From positions 1 to 55,298 of the forward strand of contig JADHVV010000006.1 of assembly GCA_016783825.1 (NCBI GenBank): a stretch of 55,298 nt of DNA, written 5' to 3'. The translations under genes and the position numbers were made by a program. Each line of letters begins with the position of its first letter. The first letter of the stretch is position 1. The notes under the pieces are model-generated. The model had not been told where the DNA came from. It saw only the letters and a program-made list of their open reading frames with translations, and searched no databases. Below, piece by piece: positions 42,758 through 50,680 of this stretch. The DNA comes from Candidatus Zhuqueibacterota bacterium. Its GTDB lineage: Bacteria > Zhuqueibacterota > Zhuqueibacteria > Thermofontimicrobiales > Thermofontimicrobiaceae.

Positions 42758-45700
42758 ATGAATATCGCTAAATTTTCAGTAAAAAATTCTGTTCTTGTAA
42801 ATCTTTTAATGATCGGTTTGTTTATATTTGGCGGCATATCCCTTTTGCGCATGCCAACAGAATTAAACCCTGAAATCGATTTTAACTGGGTTTTTATAAC
42901 TGTTCTCTACCCAGGCGCCGCACCGGAAGAGGTTGAAAATCTCATCGTCGATCCCATTGAAACAGAAATTAAAGATATTAATAAAATTGATGAAATTCAA
43001 TCGAATGCTATTGAAGGGATGGGATTTGTTTTAGTGAAATTTGAGGATATGTCTGAAAGGAAATTCAGAGAGCGCTATTCAGATTTAAAAACCGAGATCG
43101 ACAAAGTTCAATTCCCTGAAGAAGCAGAAGACCCGATTTTGGAATCCTTTGACAGTGGGGATTTCATGCCCGTTATTACAATCAATATGTCATTTACAAT
43201 TCCTGAAGACAATGCACAACAAATCGCTGATGAGTTGGAGGAAGATTTACTGGATATTTCCGGTGTGGCAAAAGTACAGGTTTCCGGTTTAGCGGAACGT
43301 GAAATTTGGATTGAAATTGATCCGGTTAAAATGAACAGTCTGGGCGTAAAATTTGATGAAATTGTTTTGGCGTTAAAAGTGCGTAATTTAAATGTTCCGG
43401 GCGGGAATATCTCTTTTGGGAAAACCGAATACCTTATCCGGTCGCTGGGAGAATATAATTCAATTGATGAGATCAGGAATACAATTGTCCGGTCATCAAT
43501 GAACGGGGACTTTATTAAAATTAAAGATGTGGCAAAAGTGAATGACCGCCGGGAAGAAATGCCCATTCTGTCGCGGATGAACGGCGATAATTCAATCACA
43601 TTTTCCACATCCAAAAAGAGTGATGCCAACTCCATCGATGTCATCGATTCGATCAAGGAACTGGTTAAAAAATACCGGGGAATGGTTCCCGATGGCGTAA
43701 AATTCAGTTTTTCAAATGATAATTCAGTTTATATTTTACGTGTTATCAACGTTCTACGCAATAATGCTATCTCCGGAATGATTTTAATTATGCTGGTGCT
43801 TTATTTCTTTTTAGGAAGAAGCAATGCACTTCTGGCATCATTGGGAATTCCCATTTCATTTTTTATTACATTTATTTTTATGTATTTCACCGGAAACAGT
43901 CTCAATGGCAGCACGTTGTTTGCATTGGTAATGGTGCTGGGAATTATTGTAGATGATGCTATAATTGTCATCGAAAACTGCCACCGCTACCGGTTGCAGG
44001 GATTGAATTCTTTTGATGCTGCCGTTCGTGGTACAAGTGAAGTTGTATCGCCTATTTTGTCTTCTATCGGAACCAACATTGCCGCTTTTCTACCGCTGAT
44101 GCTGCTTCCCGGGATTATGGGTAAATTTATGCGCATCGTACCCATCGTCTTTTCACTGGCATTGCTTGCTTCATTATTTGAAGCCTTTTTTCTGCTTCCC
44201 TCGCACTATGCGGATTGGACTATCAAATCAACAGTTTATAAAAAAGGCGAGAAAAAGTTTTTCACAAAGTTGCGAAAGGCATATAGCAAATTATTGTTTA
44301 AAGCCCTGCGCTGGAGATATTTGGTAATTACCGTTTTAATATTTATCTTAATATTATCCGTTTCCATGATCCCGCTAATTGGCATTGAAATGTTCGGTGA
44401 AGAAGACTTTGACCAATTCAGAATTCTGGTGCGCTGTCCCGAAGGAACCAGCCTGGAAGAAACCGACCGCATCATGAAAAAATTTGAAACAAAAGCGCTG
44501 CAATTGCCAAAATCAGAAGTTCAGGATGTAACTGTTAATGTGGGCTTACTTCAAGGTAACAACGAGTGGGTGACACGAAAGAGTGTCGCTCAAATATTGT
44601 TTCAACTTCATCCCCAGGAGGGGCGCACGATTTCGACTGATGAATTAATGGATATGATGCGTGATCATGTAAAATATATAAGCGGGCCAACTTCGGTTGA
44701 ATTTGAAAAAATAGCAGGAGGTCCCCCGGTTGGCAAGCCGATTTCGGTTAGAGTTCAGGGTAAGTATTTCAGCGAAATTAAAAAAGCGTCATTAGCTTTG
44801 CAGGATTCTATTAAAACGATGCCCGGGACTCATGGTGTTACCGATGATTTTCCACCGGGCAAACAGGAAATACAAGTTATTGTTGATGAAGAGCGGGCAG
44901 CCCTGTTTGGTTTTAATACACAATATGTGGCAATGAATGTTCGCTACGCTTTTGATGGAATTGAAGCAACCGAATATCGCGACGGCGATGATGAAATTGA
45001 TGTCATTGTAAAATATGATCAGCAAAACCGTTCTTCAGTGGATGATGTTCTGAATTTAAGATTAACTAATATAGCAGGGCAAACGGTTGCTTTGAGAGAA
45101 ATGGTAAAATTTGACATCAAGCCCGGACCTGATGAAATAAAACGCTTTGATCAAAAACGCACCATCATGGTTGTCGGAGAAATTGATGCTAATAAAACGT
45201 CTTTAGACAAAGTAAATAATAAGTTAAAGTCGATTTTCCCAAAATTGGAAAAAGAATTCCCAGGTATCACGTTCAAAATCGGCGGGCAGTTTGAAGAATT
45301 TATGAATGTATTTCAGAATATTACCTCATTATTTATATTAAGCCTGATTCTGATTTTTCTGATTTTAGGATCGCAATTTAATTCCTATTCACAGCCTCTC
45401 ATCATTTTAACAACAATTCCATTTGCACTTATTGGCGCCGTGTTAGGATTATTCATTTCAGGGAATCCATTCAGCATAATGGCAATGTTTGGTTTTGTGG
45501 CCCTGGCAGGAATTGTGGTGAATGATGCAATCGTTTTAATCGATTTTCTAAATAATCGCCGATCAGGAAAAGAGACTACTGTCTTTCAATATTGGAAAAG
45601 CATTGTTACTACCGGGCGTTTGAGATTGCGTCCCATCATTTTAACATCATTAACCACTATTTCCGGGCTTATTCCCATGGCTTTTGGAATTGGCGGTATT

Positions 45701-45868
45701 TCAGAAATGTGGTCGCCATTGGCAAACGTGATCCTTTTCGGGCTGTTAATTTCTACGCTGTTAACGCTGTTTGCAATTCCATGTTTTATTGCAGTGCTGG
45801 ATGATATTAAAAGAAGCAGGAAAAAAGCAGCGGCGGTTGCCCGGTCTAACCTGGTTACCTTAAATTAG
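42758..45868 (+). CDS. RND-family efflux permease (AcrB/HAE1-like)
   Basis: 1036 residues, the standard length, with twelve membrane segments in the 1+5 / 1+5 pattern and two large periplasmic loops. The proton-relay aspartates are present in VLGIIVDDAIIVIENCHRYR (TM4), and a parallel VALAGIVVNDAIVLIDF lies in TM11. N-terminal FSVKNSVLVNLLMIGLFIFGG is typical. Exports drugs, lipids or other hydrophobic compounds using the proton gradient, with the adaptor and TolC protein just upstream. Substrate not predictable. Confidence 0.95.
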   Translation: MNIAKFSVKNSVLVNLLMIGLFIFGGISLLRMPTELNPEIDFNWVFITVLYPGAAPEEVENLIVDPIETEIKDINKIDEIQSNAIEGMGFVLVKFEDMSERKFRERYSDLKTEIDKVQFPEEAEDPILESFDSGDFMPVITINMSFTIPEDNAQQIADELEEDLLDISGVAKVQVSGLAEREIWIEIDPVKMNSLGVKFDEIVLALKVRNLNVPGGNISFGKTEYLIRSLGEYNSIDEIRNTIVRSSMNGDFIKIKDVAKVNDRREEMPILSRMNGDNSITFSTSKKSDANSIDVIDSIKELVKKYRGMVPDGVKFSFSNDNSVYILRVINVLRNNAISGMILIMLVLYFFLGRSNALLASLGIPISFFITFIFMYFTGNSLNGSTLFALVMVLGIIVDDAIIVIENCHRYRLQGLNSFDAAVRGTSEVVSPILSSIGTNIAAFLPLMLLPGIMGKFMRIVPIVFSLALLASLFEAFFLLPSHYADWTIKSTVYKKGEKKFFTKLRKAYSKLLFKALRWRYLVITVLIFILILSVSMIPLIGIEMFGEEDFDQFRILVRCPEGTSLEETDRIMKKFETKALQLPKSEVQDVTVNVGLLQGNNEWVTRKSVAQILFQLHPQEGRTISTDELMDMMRDHVKYISGPTSVEFEKIAGGPPVGKPISVRVQGKYFSEIKKASLALQDSIKTMPGTHGVTDDFPPGKQEIQVIVDEERAALFGFNTQYVAMNVRYAFDGIEATEYRDGDDEIDVIVKYDQQNRSSVDDVLNLRLTNIAGQTVALREMVKFDIKPGPDEIKRFDQKRTIMVVGEIDANKTSLDKVNNKLKSIFPKLEKEFPGITFKIGGQFEEFMNVFQNITSLFILSLILIFLILGSQFNSYSQPLIILTTIPFALIGAVLGLFISGNPFSIMAMFGFVALAGIVVNDAIVLIDFLNNRRSGKETTVFQYWKSIVTTGRLRLRPIILTSLTTISGLIPMAFGIGGISEMWSPLANVILFGLLISTLLTLFAIPCFIAVLDDIKRSRKKAAAVARSNLVTLN

Positions 45869-45882
45869 TGCTACGAGTTGAA

Positions 45883-45940
45883 AAGTGGCAGTGGCAGTAC
45901 TGTTTTATTTTTCCTGCTACTGCCACTGCAACTGCCACTT
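45883..45940. repeat. H1 palindromic repeat without the nested element
   Basis: AAGTGGCAGTGGCAGT with ACTGCCACTGCAACTGCC, 15 bp after the RND stop. The E1 target point (ACTG then CAACTG) is uninterrupted, so it serves as an empty site. Confidence 0.8.
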
Positions 45941-45992
45941 GTTCAATAATACAGAGAGAAATCAAATATATTAAAACAGGAGGAAGTCATAA

Positions 45993-46910
45993 ATGATCTG
46001 GTTTAACAATTTAATCGCTAAAGTTCTACCTATTGTACCAAAACCTATTGTCGGGCTTTTTTCAAATCAATACATTGCCGGCGAAACTCTGGATGAAACA
46101 ATCCCCAAAATTAAAGAGCTAATAGAACAAGGTATGTGCGTAACCATGGATCTTCTCGGTGAAGAAGTTAAGAAAAAAGAAGATTCATTAAAAGCGATTG
46201 AGACCTATTTGCAGATACTGCGAGTTATTGACCAGGAAAATCTTGATGGCAATATTTCAGTGAAACCAACGCAAATGGGGTTAAAATTAGACAAAGAGTT
46301 TTGTTATAATAATATTAAAACACTTGTCGAAGAAGCGAAAAAGTTTAACAATTTTGTTAGAATTGATATTGAAGATTCGTCATGTATCGATGACACAATT
46401 GATATTTATTTGCGATTAAGAAAAGATTTTTCAAATGTGGGTACTGCATTACAATCTTATATGCGTCGTTTGCCCGATGATGTAAATAAACTTATTCCTT
46501 ATAAAGCAAACCTGCGTTTATGCAAAGGCGCCTACTATTGGGAAACAAGAGAAGTCGTTTATAAAGACGCTGATATTATTAACGATAGTTATGCTTATGT
46601 TTTGGAAAAATTACTGGCAAACGGCTGCTACATTGGGATTGCTACCCATGATGAAAAACTGGTTTGGGAAGGCATAAAAGTAGTTGATAAGCTTCAATTA
46701 AAACCAGACCAATATGAATTCCAGATGTTGTATGGCGTTGACCATGAATTGCGAAGAATTATTGTAAATTCAGGACATCGATTACGCGTTTATGTTCCAT
46801 TTGGAAAAGAGTGGTTTGCTTACTCCATTCGCCGACTAAAAGAGAATCCGAAAATGCTTAATTATATTATGAAAAATACTTTAAAGAACTTGTTCGGGAA
46901 GAATAAATAG
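45993..46910 (+). CDS. Proline dehydrogenase (monofunctional, FAD-dependent)
   Basis: 305 residues, the size of stand-alone ProDH. The beta/alpha barrel is recognisable from GMCVTMDLLGEEV, GNISVKPTQMGL, VRIDIEDSS, VGTALQSYMRRL, the FAD/substrate strand RLCKGAYYWETREV and, near the end, LRVYVPFGKEWFAYSIRRL. Oxidises proline to pyrroline-5-carboxylate, passing electrons to quinone. The P5C dehydrogenase is not in the window. GGAGG precedes the ATG. Confidence 0.92.
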   Translation: MIWFNNLIAKVLPIVPKPIVGLFSNQYIAGETLDETIPKIKELIEQGMCVTMDLLGEEVKKKEDSLKAIETYLQILRVIDQENLDGNISVKPTQMGLKLDKEFCYNNIKTLVEEAKKFNNFVRIDIEDSSCIDDTIDIYLRLRKDFSNVGTALQSYMRRLPDDVNKLIPYKANLRLCKGAYYWETREVVYKDADIINDSYAYVLEKLLANGCYIGIATHDEKLVWEGIKVVDKLQLKPDQYEFQMLYGVDHELRRIIVNSGHRLRVYVPFGKEWFAYSIRRLKENPKMLNYIMKNTLKNLFGKNK

Positions 46911-46934
46911 TATGAAAGACCTAGCGCACTAAAG

Positions 46935-47052
46935 TGCAGGCGAAGGCTGAGGCAAAGGCGAAGGAAAAAAAAGAATATCCTTAATCCCTGTGCCCGAAGG
47001 GTGCTTGAATCTTATACCTTACTCCGCCTTAGCCTTCGCCTCAGCCTTTTTG
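46935..47052. repeat. GCGAAGGCTGAGGC palindromic repeat
   Basis: GCGAAGGCTGAGGCAAAGGCG on the left pairs with TTAGCCTTCGCCTCAGCC on the right around an AT-rich centre. It fills the gap after the proline dehydrogenase gene. Confidence 0.65.
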
Positions 47053-47065
47053 ATGTAAGAGTTAA

Positions 47066-47455
47066 GTGATCTGGGTTAGAAAAAACTTTTGCACAAAAAA
47101 CAAAGATTCAACTGGTAATACTATAATACAATATAAAGAATTTATCGGGTCAGTTCATTTTGATTCAAGTGACGAAATTTTTTATGGTAAAATTGAAGGA
47201 GTAAATGATTTAATAACCTTTGAGGGTAAAAGCGTTTCTGAAATAAAGAAATCATTTGAAAAAGAAGTAGAAGATTACATCGCTATTTGCAAAAATTTGA
47301 GAAAACAAATTCACAAATCTTTTAGGGGTAATTTTAATGTAAGAATATCTCCTGATCTGCATAAAAAGGCTGTGACTAAATCACAAATATTAGGAGTATC
47401 TTTGAATAAATTGGTACAGAAAGCGCTTGAAAAAGAAGTGGCTGCCATGAAATAA
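47066..47455 (+). CDS. HicB-family antitoxin-like protein, no HicA beside it
   Basis: 129 residues. HicB core YKEFIGSVHFDSSDEIFYGKI, then GVNDLITFEGKSVSEIKKSF. A C-terminal ribbon-helix-helix segment (FNVRISPDLHKKAVTKSQILGVSLNKLVQKALEKEV) would bind DNA. The start is GTG with no clear ribosome site. The ~20 residues before the core look added, so the true start is uncertain. The HicA RNase usually precedes HicB, but the upstream space is filled by a palindromic repeat and no such gene exists there. Either an orphan regulator or a remnant. Confidence 0.72.
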   Translation: MIWVRKNFCTKNKDSTGNTIIQYKEFIGSVHFDSSDEIFYGKIEGVNDLITFEGKSVSEIKKSFEKEVEDYIAICKNLRKQIHKSFRGNFNVRISPDLHKKAVTKSQILGVSLNKLVQKALEKEVAAMK

Positions 47456-47683
47456 TATATACATCTTAAATGTTTGACTATAAAATTGGAATGAAAATCC
47501 AATCTGTGATCACTTTCTACCCAGTTCCCACATCTTTTTCCTTCCTTCTCTAAATTCAATTAATTGAATTTCCACTTGACAAGCTACAACTATTTAATTA
47601 TATTATCTCTAATTTACAACCTATATTCATTGACAAAATTTAACATTTCCTTTAAATTTTCAAATAAGGATAAGGAAATTATT

Positions 47684-49048
47684 ATGAGAATGGTTCATAC
47701 CAGCCTTTGCGTAATCCTCATCGTTTTTTTATTTTCCAGTCTTGTGTCTGCTCAAGAAAATTGGCAGCATTGGCGGGGCCCAAATCACAACGGAATCAGT
47801 AATGCCACTAATCTGCCAGTAATCTGGAGCAGTGAAAAAAATATTGCCTGGAAAACCGAACTTCCATCTTGGAGCGCCGGAACGCCAATTATTTGGGGAG
47901 ATCAAATTTTTATTACATCTCCCTCCAAAGTTGATGAAGAAACTGTGGAAGCAAGGGAAAAAACCTTTGAACAGAATCGGAGGGGACGCAGAAGAAGAGC
48001 CTACCTCGATCCGGGTGGTTCAAAATTACTGCTACTTTGCATTTCAAAAAAAGATGGGAAAATATTATGGCAGCGCGAGTTGGACAATAAAAACGAACTC
48101 CATCGAAAAGCAAATGATTCATCCCCTTCACCAGTTACAGATGGAAAATATGTCTGGGTGATAACCGGCACTGGTGTTTTAACCGCTTTCAACATGCAGG
48201 GTGATCAAATCTGGCAGAGGAAACTACAGGAAGAATATGGCAAGTTCGGGTTAAATTTTGGTTATGGTTCTTCGCCATTATTATTGAATGGGCAACTAAT
48301 CATCCAGGTCATCCACGGATACAAAACAGAAGATCCATCTTACATTCTTTCTATGGAAGCAAAAACAGGAAAAACTTTATGGCGAAAATTGAGAATCACT
48401 GATGCCATAAAGGAGTCAAAAGATTCTTACACCACACCTCTTATATTTGATAATGGGAAAGAAAAGCAGTTAATCATTTCAGGCGGCGATTATGTAACCG
48501 GTCACGATCCCGATACAGGTGAAGAAATCTGGCGTGCCGGTGGAATGAATCCGATGAAGCGCAGTAATTTCAGAGTCATTGCCTCACCGGTTATTGCTGA
48601 TGGTATCATTTATTTACCGACTCGAAAAAAACCATTACAGGCATTTCGCATCGGGAGAACAGGTGATATCACGGAAAGCAGCTTTTTATGGAAATGGGAA
48701 GGCAGAGGCGCTCCTGACGTTCCCTCTCCCCTATGCGATGGAAAATATTTTTACATGGTTGACGACAAAGGATTAGTTACCTGTTTAGATGCTAAAGCCG
48801 GTACAGTAATCTGGGGACCTGAGCGTACTTCGGAAGGAATTGTCAGCGCTTCTCCAATATTAGCTGATGGCAAAATTTTTTTCGTAAATGAAAAAGCAGT
48901 AACAACGATTGTTAAGGAAGGACCTGAATTTGAATTGGTGGCAACGAATGAATTAGACGGTACCTATACTTTAGCATCACCAGCGATTTCCGGGAATCAA
49001 ATATTTATTCGCAGTGCAACCTATCTGTATTGTATTGGTAAAGATTAA
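47684..49048 (+). CDS. Secreted PQQ-type beta-propeller protein
   Basis: 454 residues from ATG 47684 (a longer upstream frame is rejected: the signal sequence VILIVFLFSSLVSAQ and AAGGAA site fit this start). Repeated W-motif blades: WQHWRGPNHNGIS, WKTELPSWSAGTP, ILWQRELDNK, WQRKLQEEY, TLWRKLRI, IWRAGGMNP, VIWGPERT. This is the layout of BamB/PQQ-like propellers common as exported proteins in planctomycete-like and FCB genomes. A quinoprotein enzyme is unlikely because catalytic cofactor-site motifs are not apparent. Confidence 0.86.
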   Translation: MRMVHTSLCVILIVFLFSSLVSAQENWQHWRGPNHNGISNATNLPVIWSSEKNIAWKTELPSWSAGTPIIWGDQIFITSPSKVDEETVEAREKTFEQNRRGRRRRAYLDPGGSKLLLLCISKKDGKILWQRELDNKNELHRKANDSSPSPVTDGKYVWVITGTGVLTAFNMQGDQIWQRKLQEEYGKFGLNFGYGSSPLLLNGQLIIQVIHGYKTEDPSYILSMEAKTGKTLWRKLRITDAIKESKDSYTTPLIFDNGKEKQLIISGGDYVTGHDPDTGEEIWRAGGMNPMKRSNFRVIASPVIADGIIYLPTRKKPLQAFRIGRTGDITESSFLWKWEGRGAPDVPSPLCDGKYFYMVDDKGLVTCLDAKAGTVIWGPERTSEGIVSASPILADGKIFFVNEKAVTTIVKEGPEFELVATNELDGTYTLASPAISGNQIFIRSATYLYCIGKD

Positions 49049-49100
49049 ATAAATTTAGAATCTGTTTCAATCATTTAAATAATAAAAACAGGAGGCTTTT

Positions 49101-50636
49101 ATGCCATGCTGTAAATGCCACATTAACAGAAGAGAATTTCTGGAATTAACAGCTGCTGGTACGGCGGCTGTAAGTTTGACTGGTTTTTCCACGCTATACG
49201 CCAATAAAAAAATTGAAGACTGGGATCCGAATAAGCCTTTCCTTAAAATCGGTAAAAAATTAAAAGTCCAACCGGTACTCATGTACACTGTTTCAGTCCC
49301 TAAAAAACAGCGATCATACAAATCCTGGGGCGGTATTCAAGACGATGAAGCTGCTGATCGTGAGGTCATCCGAATCACAAAAGGATTACAAACACTGGCG
49401 AAAAAATCCGAGTTCCCACTGGAAATTCTGCCCGTAGTAAAAGTGAAGACGCCAGAAGCTGCTGCTAAAGTTCATCAGGGTAATTTTGATGTTGTTATCG
49501 TTTATCCAGCACGAGGTGGTGGCGAGCTATTGCGCGCATGCTTCTCCAAAGAAAAAGACACGATAATTTTTGCCAGACAACGATCAGGTCCTGTTTATTA
49601 CTGGTATGAAGCTTTAAGTGTAAATTATCTGCAAACCCAAAACGAAACAAATGAGCAAGCTGCTAAAGCCAATAAAATTGTCCATGTTGACGATGTGGTC
49701 ATCGATGATATGAAAGAATTGCAGTGGAGATTACGTGCACTTTTTGGCATTAAAAATTTTCTTGGGACAAAGATAGTCGCATTAGGCGGTCCCTGGGGAA
49801 AATATAGCCCACAAGCGCCCAAAATTGCAACGCAAAAATTTGGCATGGAGATTATCGATGTCAGTTACGACGAATTGGCAAAACGGATTCAAAGCGCAAA
49901 GGCAAATAAAAAACTGAAACGCAAAACAAAAAAGTGGGCTGAAGAATACCTGGCGATTCCAAAAACCACATTAAACACTAATAAAGAATTTGTGGAAAAT
50001 TGTTTCCTTCTTTATTGGATATTTAGAGACATGATGACCGAGCACAATGCGGATGCTTTTACCATCAAAGATTGTATGGCGACTGTCATGCCCATGTCAG
50101 AAACCACAGCTTGTCTGACTCTTGGTCTGCTTAACGATGAAGGTTACATGGCATTTTGCGAGTCCGATTTTGTTATCATTCCACCAGGAGTACTTTTACG
50201 CTATATATCAGGCAAACCAGTTTTCCTTCACAACTCGACCTTCCCACATAACGGTGAAGTCACCTGCGCTCACTGCATTGGTCCCCGGCGTATGGACGGC
50301 GTTAACTATGAACCAGCAGAAATCATGACACATTACGAATCAGAATATGGCGCAACACCCAAAGTTGAAATGCCCATCGGGCAGGAGCTGACATTTTTCG
50401 ACCCGGAGTACAGCACAGGCAGATGGCTGGGATTTAAAGGAAGAGTAATACGAAATCCTTTCTATGAAATCTGTCGCTCCCAACAGGATGTAGAAATTTT
50501 GGGAAATTGGCAAAAGCTGAAAAATGAAGTCAGGGATTCCCATTGGATATCGGTTTACGGTGATTATTTAAAAGAATGCGGCTATGCTGTGAGGAAGTTG
50601 GGATTGGAGTGGGAGAATATTTCGGATGTGATTTAG
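49101..50636 (+). CDS. Tat-exported L-fucose/L-arabinose isomerase-like protein
   Basis: 511 residues. Tat-like leader: INRREFLELTAAGTAAVSL. The rest resembles the fucose/arabinose isomerase fold: N-terminal Rossmann-like part (FDVVIVYPARGGGELL, IVALGGPWGKYSP), middle domain with MPMSETTACLTLGLLNDEGY and AFCESDFVIIPPG, and C-terminal TCAHCIGPRRMDG and HYESEYGATPKVEM. The acidic and histidine ligands fall in the last two regions. Export of such a fold is unusual and recalls planctomycete paralogues of unknown function. GGAGGC precedes the ATG. Close downstream of the propeller gene. Confidence 0.72.
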   Translation: MPCCKCHINRREFLELTAAGTAAVSLTGFSTLYANKKIEDWDPNKPFLKIGKKLKVQPVLMYTVSVPKKQRSYKSWGGIQDDEAADREVIRITKGLQTLAKKSEFPLEILPVVKVKTPEAAAKVHQGNFDVVIVYPARGGGELLRACFSKEKDTIIFARQRSGPVYYWYEALSVNYLQTQNETNEQAAKANKIVHVDDVVIDDMKELQWRLRALFGIKNFLGTKIVALGGPWGKYSPQAPKIATQKFGMEIIDVSYDELAKRIQSAKANKKLKRKTKKWAEEYLAIPKTTLNTNKEFVENCFLLYWIFRDMMTEHNADAFTIKDCMATVMPMSETTACLTLGLLNDEGYMAFCESDFVIIPPGVLLRYISGKPVFLHNSTFPHNGEVTCAHCIGPRRMDGVNYEPAEIMTHYESEYGATPKVEMPIGQELTFFDPEYSTGRWLGFKGRVIRNPFYEICRSQQDVEILGNWQKLKNEVRDSHWISVYGDYLKECGYAVRKLGLEWENISDVI

Positions 50637-50680
50637 TTAGGAAAATATTTTCAGCTCATTAGAAAGGGAGTATTAGCATT

